A stretch of 64,000 nucleotides of DNA from NCBI GenBank assembly GCA_002346535.1, contig DDZZ01000035.1:1-64000 (forward strand), read 5' to 3'. The notes beneath the pieces were generated by a model. The model saw nothing but the letters and a program-made list of their open reading frames with translations. It did not search any database and was not told where the DNA came from. Source of the stretch: Opitutales bacterium UBA2995 (GTDB lineage Bacteria > Verrucomicrobiota > Verrucomicrobiia > Opitutales > UBA2995). Made by a program: the position numbers and the translations under genes. Shown here in pieces: positions 1 to 7,735 of the stretch (positions are counted from its first letter, which is position 1; each line of letters opens with the position of its first letter).

Positions 1-81
1 TGTAGGGAAGGCGTAGCCTGACCGCAACCAAGTACTGTTTGTTTAGCTTTCTGCCATGGACTGCCCGGTTCAATCTAGGGC

Positions 82-774
82 CTATGTTACCCGGCACCTC
101 ACGTTCAGTGATGGCAAACGCTCAAGAGCAGCCAATACGTCACTCGCTTTCAGGCTACGCGCTACCGTTAGGCTGATGCATTCACGGGTAAACTCGTCGA
201 TCAATGAGAGGATGCGCAGAGGAGCTCCTTCATCGGTTCTATCTGCAACAAAATCCCAGCTCCATACATGGTTGGGATAGTCCGCACTGGTCGGGATCTT
301 GCCGGTGGACTGGCCCCGTCTTCGCTGCTTTTTCTTTGAAGGTTGCACGATCAATCCTTCGGCTCGACGCACCTTCTGCACTAACTTGCGGCTCACCTGC
401 CAGCCTTCTCGCACCAATAAGGCGCGTATACGGCGATAGCCATAGCGAGGGTGTTCCTTGGAGATGTGAATGATGGCCTGCACCATTCGAATCATCTTAT
501 CACGGGCTGTTTTAGCCCGGTAACAGTAACTGGACCAGTGCAGGTTTAAGTAACGGCAGGCGGCCCGATTCGAACACAAGCCTTCTCCTGCCACTTCCTT
601 CACTGCTTCGCGTTTCTGCCCCGGGCTTACCACTTTTTTGCGTTTACCGCCTCCAGCACCCGGATGTTGAGCATTTGATCGGCCACGATCTTCTTTAGCT
701 CCGTATTTTCCTTTTCCAGTTCCTTGAGCCGCTTGGCATCCTTCATTTCCATCTTGCCATACTTGCGACGCCAA
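82..774 (-). pseudogene. IS3-family transposase OrfB, truncated in the DDE domain
   Basis: The frame contains the usual OrfB N-terminal HTH_21 part (HPRYGYRRIRALL) and the beginning of the rve integrase core with the first catalytic Asp in VWSWDFV. It ends at a stop codon after about 230 codons, shortly after the IDEFTRECISL strand. The second Asp (normally in an SDNGPEF-like motif) and the final Glu are missing. Functional OrfB probably begins by a -1 frameshift from orfA, so its N-terminal 40 or so codons here (before GGGKRKKVV) are out-of-frame shadow. I judge it inactive. Confidence 0.75.
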
Positions 775-893
775 CGATGGAAGGTCGCTTTGGCTATGTT
801 GTGCTCACGGCACGCTACTTCTATGTCACAGCCCTCGTCCACTTGACGAAGGATTTTGATGATTTGATCTACAGTGTGTCTTTTCTTTTTCAT
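627..893 (-). CDS. IS3-family transposase OrfA (helix-turn-helix subunit)
   Basis: This 88-residue protein has the standard IS3 OrfA layout. An N-terminal helix-turn-helix (about residues 8-45, containing the ACREHNIAKATFHRWRRKYG stretch) binds the element ends. A leucine-zipper-like coiled coil (about residues 53-82) serves for multimerisation. The ATG start follows about 70 bp after the presumed element end. In IS3 elements OrfA alone regulates transposition, and the OrfAB fusion made by frameshifting is the transposase. Here OrfA is intact, but its partner OrfB is truncated, so the element should not be able to move itself. Confidence 0.85.
   Translation of the reverse strand: MKKKRHTVDQIIKILRQVDEGCDIEVACREHNIAKATFHRWRRKYGKMEMKDAKRLKELEKENTELKKIVADQMLNIRVLEAVNAKKW
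633..639 (-). other. Programmed -1 frameshift site (A6G) of the IS3 element
   Basis: On the minus strand the heptamer AAAAAAG lies just before the orfA stop codon. In the orfA frame it reads GCA AAA AAG TGG TAA. Slipping back one base gives CGC AAA AAA GTG GTA, which enters the orfB frame. A AAA AAG is a well-known slippery sequence in this transposon family. Confidence 0.7.
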
Positions 894-962
894 GATTCTG
901 GTCGGGTTTTAGCCCGCCAGAGTCTCATTTTCAATGGCCCAGTTTACGGGGGTCAGGTCACT

Positions 963-1240
963 GTGACCGTGGAGTAAGTTTAGATATTCGGTTCACCGGA
1001 TCTGGCTTTGCAAAACAACGGTAGTGGTAAGAAAAAATACACCTCTTGCCTTCATGGGCACATTGTTAGCAAACCCCGCCCACTAAGAGAACATTTTTTT
1101 TCTGGGGCGGTTGATGTATATATATATCCGGGAGCTGGACCCCCTCGACCCCCGCCCCATGCGGTTCCAATCCTGACGAGTGCAGGGGCTGGAAAACAAC
1201 AGAAATTGAATTATATTGGTAGTCTATTGGTTACCAATAT
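963..1240. other. Intergenic stretch without a supported gene
   Basis: Between the IS remnant and the tRNA terminator I see no coding pattern. An inverted repeat at about 1214-1241 (ATATTGGTA / TACCAATAT around a 10-base loop) could form a second hairpin downstream of the tRNA-Pro terminator. An open frame at 1008-1271 has no recognisable protein features and runs through the terminator hairpin. Confidence 0.5.
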
Positions 1241-1277
1241 CCAAAAAACCAAAAAACGACTCTTCATCTGAGTCGTT
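1241..1277 (-). terminator. Rho-independent terminator downstream of tRNA-Pro
   Basis: On the minus strand an 8-bp perfect stem, AACGACTC / GAGTCGTT, with a 7-base loop is followed by TTTTTTGGTTTTTTGG. It lies 30 bp downstream of the tRNA-Pro 3' end and fits as its terminator. Confidence 0.85.
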
Positions 1278-1306
1278 AATAATTACGTAAGTCGTTGGCT
1301 ATAAAA

Positions 1307-1384
1307 TGGTCGGGGTGGACGGATTTGAACCGCCGACTTCCTGCTCCCAAAGCAGGCGCTCTAGCCAGGCTGAACTACACCCCG
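1307..1384 (-). tRNA. tRNA-Pro (TGG anticodon), CCA encoded
   Basis: Read on the minus strand, the cloverleaf is complete. The acceptor stem is CGGGGTG/CACCCCG, the D-arm starts TAGTTCAGCCTGG, and the anticodon stem CCTGC/GCAGG encloses the loop TTTGGGA with anticodon TGG. The T-loop is GGTTCAAATCC and the 3' CCA is encoded. Confidence 0.97.
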
Positions 1385-1398
1385 ATAATTGAGGCGCG

Positions 1399-1428
1399 TA
1401 ATCACACGGCTTTTTAGGTCGTTGTCAA
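1399..1428 (-). promoter_or_regulatory. Candidate promoter of tRNA-Pro
   Basis: The minus strand has a consensus -35 box TTGACA (1423-1428). After an 18-base spacer comes a weak -10-like TGATTA (1399-1404), placed 14 bases before the mature tRNA 5' end. The -35 is perfect and the -10 is poor, so the call rests mainly on position. Confidence 0.4.
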
Positions 1429-1537
1429 CGGGTAATTAGCCGCGGCAATATATACATTTTGGGAAGAAAAAGCCTTGCATTACTGGCTGTTTGAACTGGA
1501 TCATTCCCCGTTGCTTGCTACAGGGGCTCTATAAAAA

Positions 1538-1825
1538 AGCACGTCCCCGATGATCGGATTACTCGGCACATTGAGCGGAATGATCGGAGCCTTCCAGGCG
1601 ATCGGGACTAAAGGTATGGGCCGTCCCGAAGCATTTGCCGAGGATATAGGGGAGGCGCTTATCACTGCGGCGTCCGGCCTGGTCATAGGAATTCCGTCCA
1701 TGGTTTTTTCTTCGTAATGAGAAACCGGTTAAACAATGGCATGTGCAACCGCAAAAACTACCAATTCCTTAATGGATGACTTGTCGGAAGGTTTAGACGA
1801 AGGTCAAAAAGTTAATCGGGCCTAA
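1538..1825 (+). pseudogene. Decayed 3' part of a MotA/TolQ/ExbB proton-channel gene
   Basis: On the plus strand a 55-codon open piece from 1550 encodes the typical ExbB/TolQ core: GLLGTLSGMIGAFQAIG, then AFAEDIGEALITAASGLVIGIPSMV. In intact family members these are the conserved pore helices TM2-TM3. After the stop at 1715-1717 the similarity continues in another frame as FFVMRNRLNN, and then in a third frame as TTNSLMDDLSEGLDEGQKV up to 1825. The upstream half of the gene is absent, and an in-frame stop lies just before the conserved core. At least two frameshifts and a missing N-terminus make this a pseudogene. It overlaps the tail of the neighbouring gene by a few bases. Confidence 0.75.
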
Positions 1826-2565
1826 TTCGAGGGCAGAACCTGCAGATCCTCAACGATCGTACCTTCGGTAGATTTTGCATCGGCAAGCACTTTCAACTCA
1901 GGAATAGAGTTTTGCAGTTCTAGAACTTTAATTCGCCAGCTACCAGCATTGGGTATGCCCTGAATGGTTTCATGCTTTTCAAGCATGCTTTCAAAGGCCC
2001 CATTTTCCCAATCCAGGATGGAAAGATGGTAGAGGGCTTCCGATTTAGCCACATCTGGGTAATCCTCCTGCAAAGAAATGGCTTCCAAGTCTTTTATGGA
2101 CTCATCAATCTGTCCAGCTTTCAATCTTGATATTGCAATTCCGAGATGCGCCCTCTGCTTGAAAGCAACCAGGTCAAAAGCCTTAAAGGCTTTTTCGTAA
2201 AACGTAGCTGAGCGCTCGAAATTTTGGTCTTCATAAGACTTGTCGGCCAATTCAAGGTAAGCGACTCCACCCAGCTCATTGCCGGAGTTGTCATCGGCAA
2301 AGGCTTCTCTTTGGGAGTCATCCACGGCTGCAGTGTAAGCATCGCCGCGGTCAGTAATCGATTTTGCGCTCCACCATTTGGAGCCCTGGATCCCGACGAC
2401 TAGAAAGACAGCAGCTATGAGAAGGAGGGAAGCCTGGTTTTTGTACCGGTTCCAGTAAACAAAAAGCTGCTCTTCCAAACTGGATTCAGCATAAGCTTCA
2501 TCCAGCTTTTGAAAGGTGTCGTCCTTCTCGCCTTCTCGTTGTTTCTTTTTGGGTCTTTCAGCCAT
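1822..2565 (-). CDS. Membrane-anchored TPR protein (YfgM/TPR_21-like)
   Basis: I chose the ATG at 2565, which gives MAERPKKKQ (247 aa). An upstream in-frame TTG at 2589 would add eight residues. The protein has a short charged cytoplasmic N-terminus, one transmembrane helix (about residues 45-65, ending in GSKWW) and an extracytoplasmic helical region. That region has TPR-like repeats at about 105-190, for example the SYEDQNFERSATFYEKAF and AGQIDESIKDLEAI segments. This layout matches the YfgM-like family, which in other bacteria associates with the Sec translocon or outer-membrane assembly factors. The role here is inferred from layout only. It lies downstream of the purU remnant and carB on the same strand. 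Confidence 0.6.
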   Translation of the reverse strand: MAERPKKKQREGEKDDTFQKLDEAYAESSLEEQLFVYWNRYKNQASLLLIAAVFLVVGIQGSKWWSAKSITDRGDAYTAAVDDSQREAFADDNSGNELGGVAYLELADKSYEDQNFERSATFYEKAFKAFDLVAFKQRAHLGIAISRLKAGQIDESIKDLEAISLQEDYPDVAKSEALYHLSILDWENGAFESMLEKHETIQGIPNAGSWRIKVLELQNSIPELKVLADAKSTEGTIVEDLQVLPSN

Positions 2566-2647
2566 GGAAAAATAGAAACCGTCTGACAATTAAAGAAACG
2601 CGGGACGAGTCAATCTCATAACGGGAAATGCTAAGAGCGGAAACAAG

Positions 2648-3216
2648 CTAGTCAAAGACCACGGTTTTTCGTCCGTAAACGAACACGCGGTTTTCCAAAT
2701 GCCAACGCACTGCCTGGCCAGCAAATGCGCCCCAAAGTGCGGCCACGAACAACCAAATCACGCACTATGTCGCGATGAGACACACGGAAGACATCCTGGT
2801 GAATGATGGGGCCGTCATCGAGAATCGCAGTAGCATAGTGAGCAGTCGCACAATTTAACTTTACGCCTCGTTGGTGCGACTGGTGGTAAAGTCGGCAGCG
2901 GGCAAAAAAGAATGGTGTATATTAATGACAAGCCGGTTGAAGGATTGTAGGGACTCGTGGCTCGGAGGACAATTGGCAGCCCAGTTTCATAACCACCTCC
3001 GAAGTAAAAGACTGGGCTGCGTTTGCTTCCTCGCGAAGGCCTTCAGCGGAGTCGTCCAAAATCCGTTCAGTGCGCTGGGGAAACGCCTGTCTCCATATCC
3101 CGTTGTTGGTCCGCATGAATGATATTAGCACCACCCTCACAAATCCATCCAGACATTCGGGCCACCAAGCCAGGTTAATCGGGCCCGGACAAAAACACTG
3201 TTATTGTGTCCTGCAT
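2648..3216 (-). pseudogene. purU: Formyltetrahydrofolate deformylase pseudogene
   Basis: Reading the minus strand from ATG 3216, the ACT-domain start of PurU is recognisable: TVFLSGPD, an in-frame stop, then PGLVARMSGWICEGGANI and HADQQRDMETGVF. After a frameshift come RTERILDDSAEGLREEANAA and a remnant of the central part. The C-terminal half appears in further frames as ILDDGPIIHQDVFRVSHRD, VRDLVVRGRTL and finally AVRWHLENRVFVYGRKTVVF followed by TAG at 2648. PurU is normally about 280-290 aa, but only about 190 codons remain, so a piece of the formyl-transferase domain with catalytic residues has been lost. Intact PurU hydrolyses 10-formyl-THF to formate and THF for purine synthesis. The pseudogene starts 15 bp after carB. 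Confidence 0.9.
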
Positions 3217-3231
3217 GGTGCTAACATCCTG

Positions 3232-6200
3232 TTAGGAATCGATCTTGTAGTACTCTTGAAGCGATACGACTTCGAAGTTGTTATGTCGGAGAGCTTCAAT
3301 GGCCTCAACAGAAGTATGGGCAGCTGAAATCGTCGTCACCATGCACACGCTCATGTTTACCGCTTCGGTTCGAATGATATTCTCGTCCCTGCGGGGAATC
3401 ATTCCGGTTGAAGGCGTATTTATGATGAGATTCATTTCCCCGTTTTTAATCAAATCGACAACGTTGGGCCTACCTTCATCGATTTTAAAAAGTTTGGTAA
3501 CTGCAACGTCATTTTGTTTTAGAATTTTTGCCGTTCCCGATGTCGAGTAAATGGAAAACCCGAGCCGTGAGAGCCTGCGGGCAAGGTCGATGATCTTGTC
3601 CTTATCCTCATCCTTGACACTCAGAAAAACGTTTCCGTTCTCAGGCAGAGGCGGCTGAACTGCCATCTGAGTTTTGGCAAAAGCGATTCCAAAATTTACA
3701 TCCATCCCCATGACTTCGCCAGTACTCCGCATCTCGGGCGTGAGAGCGATTTTGCAACCTGGAAACTTTTTGAAAGGGAAGACGGACTCCTTGATACACC
3801 AGTATTTAGGCGTTACTTCTTCAGTGAACCCAAGGTCTTTCAACTTAGCGCCGGCCATCACCCTTGCTGCCAACTTTGCAAGGGGAACACCAATTGCCTT
3901 TGAAACAAATGGCACAGTGCGTGATGCTCGAGGATTTACTTCGATAATAATTAACTCGTCGTCCTTGATCACGTATTGAACGTTCATTAGACCCACTACA
4001 TCCAACTCTTTCGCCAAGGCATAGGTTGCATCCTTGATCTGTTGTATCATATCACCCGAAAGCGTATGCGGAGGCATTACCATTCCGGCATCCCCACTGT
4101 GCACCCCGGCAAATTCGATATGTTCCAGCATACCTCCAACCAGAATGGTTTCACCATCGGAAATGCAGTCAACATCCACTTCGATGGCATCCTGGAGAAA
4201 TTGATCAATGAGTACCGGCTTATCGGGTACAACTCCAAAAGTATCTTCGACCACCTTCTCCATGCCTTTGGACGAGGAAACGACAAACATGCCCCGACCG
4301 CCCAGAACAAAGGAAGGTCGCAGCAGAACCGGGAAGCCCAATTCCTCGGCCATCTCACAGGCCTCTTTCGCGCTCATAGCTATACGATTTGCTGGCTGCT
4401 TTAAATTAAGGCGGTTCAGAATTTCAGCAAACAACTGGCGGTCCTCGGCGGCTTCGATGCTTTCAGGGCTGGTTCCAATTATGTTTACTCCGTTGGCCTT
4501 GAGTTCGGTTGCCAGGTTGAGTGGAGTCTGCCCGCCGAACTGGGCAATCGCACCCTGGCAACCTTCCTGGTGATACACCTCCAATACATCTTCGAGAGTA
4601 AGCGGCTCAAAGTAGAGGCGATCCGATGTATCATAATCCGTCGAGACGGTCTCCGGGTTTGAATTTACCATGACTGTTTCGAAGCCGGCTTCTTGCAACG
4701 CATAGGATGCGTGGACGCAACAGTAGTCAAATTCGATACCCTGCCCGATCCGGTTTGGTCCACCACCAAGAATCATAATCTTGGGCTTATCGGATTGGAT
4801 TACCTCGTTTTCATCCCCATATGAGGAATAGTAATAGGGAGTGAATGCTTCAAATTCTGCGGCACAGGTATCCACCAACCTGAAGGTCGTATTCAACCCG
4901 GCGGCACTCCGACGGTCTTTCAACTCCTCGCGTGAACAACCCAACAAGTGACTGAGTTGGGTATCAGAAAATCCGGCTTTCTTGGCTTCTTCAAGCAATT
5001 CATCCTGCAAAGAATTAAGATCTTTCGAAGCTAACTCTTTTTCTAATTCCACAATCCCCGCTATTTGACGAATAAACCAGGGGTCAATTGCGCAGAGTTC
5101 GAATATTTCTTCTTCGCTGATGCCGGCTAACAGGGCATAGCGCACATAGAATATGCGCTCGGCGTTCGGGATTGATAGCCGCTTGCAAATAGCCGACTTG
5201 TCCTTATCGGGCTCACCGCTAAATTTACCTCCGCCTCCCAATCCGCATGCACCGATCTCCAGGGATCGCAAAGCTTTCTGTAAGGACTCCTTAAAGGTAC
5301 GCCCGATGGCCATAGCCTCACCCACCGATTTCATTGCGGAGGTCAATGTTGGGTCCGCCCCTTCAAACTTTTCAAAGGTAAATCTTGGGACTTTTGTGAC
5401 TATATAGTCGATTGTGGGCTCAAAACTGGCCGGGGTTTCCCGGGTGATGTCATTTTGAATTTCGTCCAGGCTATAACCGACAGCAAGTTTTGCCGCGAAT
5501 TTGGCGATAGGAAATCCAGTGGCCTTAGAAGCCAGAGCAGAGCTCCGCGAGACCCGGGGGTTCATTTCGATAACCACCAGACGCCCATTATCAGGATCCA
5601 CAGCAAACTGAATATTGCTGCCACCAGTCTCTACTCCGATCTCGCGGATACAGGCGAAAGAAGCGTCTCGCATGAGCTGGAACTCCTTGTCGGTTAGGGT
5701 CATTGCCGGCGCAATGGTAATGGAGTCGCCTGTATGAACACCCATGGGATCGAGATTTTCGATCGAACAAACGATGACACATTGATCCTTGTGATCGCGC
5801 ATCACCTCCATTTCAAATTCCTTCCATCCCAGGAGGCATTCTTCGATCAACACCTCGGTAACGGGGGAAAGCTCCAGGCCATTGGCCACAATTGAATCGA
5901 ACTCTTCTTTATTATAGGCGATGCCGCCCCCAGATCCGCCCAAAGTAAACCCGGGTCGGATAATCAGCGGGAAACTGCCGATGTTTGTGGCCGCATTGCG
6001 GGCCTCTTCCAACGAATACACAACCCGAGAGCGAGGAACATCGAGCCCGATTTTTATCATGGCCTTTTTGAACAAAAGCCGGTCCTCCCCTTTTTTGATA
6101 GCCTTTGGCTTCGCACCGATCATTTCGACACCAAATTTCTCAAGGATCCCGGCATCATTTAAGTCCAAAGCCAAATTCAGCGCCGTTTGTCCACCGAGCG

Positions 6201-6465
6201 TTGGCAAGAGAGCATCGGGCTTCTCCCGCTCAATGATTTTGCCCACCACCTCAACCGTGAGAGGCTCGATGTAAGTCACATCAGCGAACTCCGGGTCGGT
6301 CATAATCGTAGCCGGATTGCTGTTCACTAAAATTACTCGATAGCCTTCCTCTCGAAGAGCTTTGCAAGCTTGAGTGCCACTGTAGTCAAATTCACAAGCT
6401 TGGCCAATAACGATGGGGCCGGATCCGATTATGAGGATAGAGTCTAGGTCAGTACGTTTGGGCAT
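3232..6465 (-). CDS. carB: Carbamoyl-phosphate synthase large subunit
   Basis: This subunit makes carbamoyl phosphate from bicarbonate, ammonia (delivered by CarA) and two ATP, for pyrimidine and arginine synthesis in the cytoplasm. The start is set at ATG 6465 (MPKRTDLDSILIIGSGP, 1077 aa), because the upstream extension is not conserved family sequence. Two homologous ATP-grasp halves are visible: IGQACEFDYSGTQA opens the first and GPNRIGQGIEFDYCC the second. Glycine-rich ATP loops (GGSGGGIAYN and GGRGMFV) follow in each half. The C-terminal about 140 residues form the methylglyoxal-synthase-like allosteric domain (STSGTAKIL). The length is normal. carA is not in the window. Confidence 0.98.
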   Translation of the reverse strand: MPKRTDLDSILIIGSGPIVIGQACEFDYSGTQACKALREEGYRVILVNSNPATIMTDPEFADVTYIEPLTVEVVGKIIEREKPDALLPTLGGQTALNLALDLNDAGILEKFGVEMIGAKPKAIKKGEDRLLFKKAMIKIGLDVPRSRVVYSLEEARNAATNIGSFPLIIRPGFTLGGSGGGIAYNKEEFDSIVANGLELSPVTEVLIEECLLGWKEFEMEVMRDHKDQCVIVCSIENLDPMGVHTGDSITIAPAMTLTDKEFQLMRDASFACIREIGVETGGSNIQFAVDPDNGRLVVIEMNPRVSRSSALASKATGFPIAKFAAKLAVGYSLDEIQNDITRETPASFEPTIDYIVTKVPRFTFEKFEGADPTLTSAMKSVGEAMAIGRTFKESLQKALRSLEIGACGLGGGGKFSGEPDKDKSAICKRLSIPNAERIFYVRYALLAGISEEEIFELCAIDPWFIRQIAGIVELEKELASKDLNSLQDELLEEAKKAGFSDTQLSHLLGCSREELKDRRSAAGLNTTFRLVDTCAAEFEAFTPYYYSSYGDENEVIQSDKPKIMILGGGPNRIGQGIEFDYCCVHASYALQEAGFETVMVNSNPETVSTDYDTSDRLYFEPLTLEDVLEVYHQEGCQGAIAQFGGQTPLNLATELKANGVNIIGTSPESIEAAEDRQLFAEILNRLNLKQPANRIAMSAKEACEMAEELGFPVLLRPSFVLGGRGMFVVSSSKGMEKVVEDTFGVVPDKPVLIDQFLQDAIEVDVDCISDGETILVGGMLEHIEFAGVHSGDAGMVMPPHTLSGDMIQQIKDATYALAKELDVVGLMNVQYVIKDDELIIIEVNPRASRTVPFVSKAIGVPLAKLAARVMAGAKLKDLGFTEEVTPKYWCIKESVFPFKKFPGCKIALTPEMRSTGEVMGMDVNFGIAFAKTQMAVQPPLPENGNVFLSVKDEDKDKIIDLARRLSRLGFSIYSTSGTAKILKQNDVAVTKLFKIDEGRPNVVDLIKNGEMNLIINTPSTGMIPRRDENIIRTEAVNMSVCMVTTISAAHTSVEAIEALRHNNFEVVSLQEYYKIDS

Positions 6466-6583
6466 ATAAGGCGAACTCGGTCTCGGTACGATCACATGTG
6501 ATCGCAAAATTCGCACTAACTTGGAGAATAGCTCCTAGCTTGAAAAGTAAAAAGGAGAAGAATTGGAAGAGGAAATTTTTCGT

Positions 6584-6763
6584 CTAGCTTTCCAAGCCTT
6601 TAGGAGTGTTAATTCTGTCCTCAGTATTGGTTGCCGCGTTGGTAACTTTCTGGGCCAATTTCTCCAAATCTGTGGCCCAGTCCTGGTCTAACAAGTGCTC
6701 GATTGCCTCGTCGGAAAGTTCTATTTTACGGCTATAAAACTTAAAATTGGAGGAGCTAACCAT
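6584..6763 (-). CDS. Small hypothetical protein, 59 aa
   Basis: A complete ATG-to-TAG frame on the minus strand encodes 59 residues, beginning MVSSSNFKFYSRKIELSD and ending KGLES. It is hydrophilic and predicted largely helical, rich in acidic residues and Asn/Thr near the end. I recognise no family. It lies 54 bp downstream of the degenerate AAA-like gene on the same strand and about 120 bp upstream of carB, so it could be cotranscribed. No strong Shine-Dalgarno is seen. The composition looks protein-like, but the short length keeps the call tentative. Confidence 0.4.
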   Translation of the reverse strand: MVSSSNFKFYSRKIELSDEAIEHLLDQDWATDLEKLAQKVTNAATNTEDRINTPKGLES

Positions 6764-6817
6764 GATCGTCCGGATTATATGGGAAATACCATCCTCTCGC
6801 TGGTCAAGGCCTGGTAA

Positions 6818-7165
6818 CTAAATCACTGACAAAGCATTCTTGTAAAACAACTCATGAGAAAAATCACCTGCATCCATTTTCTCTTCCAGGTCGGCTTCTG
6901 AAGAACAAATCAGCCTGAATTGATGGCCTACCGCCTCCAGTAGCTTGGTGAAGGCGCCTTGCGCTTCCAAATCTAATTGGTCCGCCGACTGCAAGTATAG
7001 CGATCCTCCCGTGGCACATTCCAACATGGACCCGCCCAAACCATCGTTCCCCACAATTTGTTGCTTCAGCTCAGCGATTTCTGCAATGGAACAATCGGCC
7101 CCAACTAATTCAACTTCATTGAACGGGCTGAAGTGATGAATGGATAACGCGAGACTCTTAGGCAA
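6818..7165 (-). CDS. Degenerate sigma54-activator-like AAA+ domain protein, 115 aa
   Basis: The middle and C-terminal parts resemble a slice of the sigma54-interaction AAA+ domain. ATGGSLYLQSADQLDLEAQ corresponds to the Walker B region normally written GGTLFLDEI, and KLLEAVGHQFRLICSSEADL matches the following strand and sensor I. DFSHELFYKNALSVI matches the REDLYYRLNVV-like element. The Walker A segment, the GAFTGA loop and the helix-turn-helix are absent, and the Walker B acidic pair is replaced by Gln-Ser. It should not be an ATPase or a sigma54 activator. It may be a repurposed regulator or a remnant that keeps an open frame. tRNA-Gly lies divergently upstream. Confidence 0.55.
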   Translation of the reverse strand: MPKSLALSIHHFSPFNEVELVGADCSIAEIAELKQQIVGNDGLGGSMLECATGGSLYLQSADQLDLEAQGAFTKLLEAVGHQFRLICSSEADLEEKMDAGDFSHELFYKNALSVI

Positions 7166-7273
7166 TGCAAAACATGGTTAAAGAAGTGTAAAAATTCGCT
7201 TTGAAATCCGGCCAAAAAATTAAAATAGTGCTTGATCAATAATGATTTCTATCACGAAATACCCGACTTTTCT

Positions 7274-7347
7274 GCGGGTGTAGTTCAGTGGTAGAACTCC
7301 AGCCTTCCAAGCTGGCTACGTCGGTTCGATTCCGTCCACCCGCACCA
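7274..7347 (+). tRNA. tRNA-Gly (TCC anticodon), CCA encoded
   Basis: The cloverleaf is complete: acceptor stem GCGGGTG/CACCCGC, D-arm TAGTTCAGTGG, anticodon stem CCAGC/GCTGG around CTTCCAA (anticodon TCC), T-arm loop GGTTCGATTCC, and an encoded CCA. A weak CCGC/GCGG hairpin followed by TTTTATTTT lies at about 7366-7388 and may be its terminator. Confidence 0.97.
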
Positions 7348-7465
7348 CCTTAATGAACACCTCCCGCAAAAAAAGGGCGGTTTTATTTTGCGCTCAGGGA
7401 GTCCCTGAATTTTCGAAAAGCCTGCTTGTCTTAATAGCCCCAAGGGGTAGTTTAAGCTGATTCTA

Positions 7466-7728
7466 CTGCCAGAACACAAAAAGAAAGCGCTACGAAGACT
7501 GAAGATCATCCAAGGACAACTGGGAGGCATTCAAGGCTCGTGGAAAACGAGAGTTACTGTCTGGAGACTCTTACACAAATTGCAGCCATCCAAGAGGTCC
7601 TTCGAGGTGTATCCAAAGAAATAGTACGCAACCATCTAGAAACTTGTGTGACCGATTCTATACAAAAAGGAAAGGGTGAACAACATTACCAGGAACTAAC
7701 CGACATAATGTTCAAGCTCAGCCGGTAA
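7466..7728 (+). pseudogene. CsoR/RcnR-family metal-sensing repressor, frameshifted
   Basis: The family is clear from both halves. The first frame gives HKKKALRRLKIIQGQLGGIQG, and after a one-base slip near 7538-7541 the next frame gives VENESYCLETLTQIAAIQEVL and VRNHLETCVTDSI to the stop at 7728. The Cu(I)-ligand pattern of CsoR is kept (Cys in YC, then His-X3-Cys in HLETC). The expected start is CTG (7466) where relatives have ATG. A GTG at 7540 could start a 62-residue product, but it would lack the first DNA-binding helix. CsoR-type proteins repress metal export genes until metal binds, and the efflux permease follows 7 bp downstream. I call it a pseudogene, although a sequencing error is possible. 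Confidence 0.75.
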
Positions 7729-7735
7729 AAGTGAC

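Larger units (their letters stand above)
1..962 (-). mobile_element. IS3-family insertion sequence, truncated remnant
   Basis: The segment carries an orfA/orfB pair in the IS3 arrangement, read on the minus strand. The upstream end probably lies near 945-962, where the minus strand reads TGACCTGACCCCCGTAAAC, the kind of terminal sequence seen in several IS3 subgroups. The transposase reading frame stops at 82, before the second and third catalytic acidic residues, and no matching inverted end is visible in bases 1-60. The element is therefore a broken copy, or it is rearranged at the window edge. The exact ends are inferred and no target duplication can be identified. Confidence 0.75.

Noticed and set aside
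1008..1271. 87-codon open frame downstream of the IS element
   Set aside because: Low-complexity Pro/Gly/Lys composition, no start signal, and it runs into the tRNA terminator hairpin.
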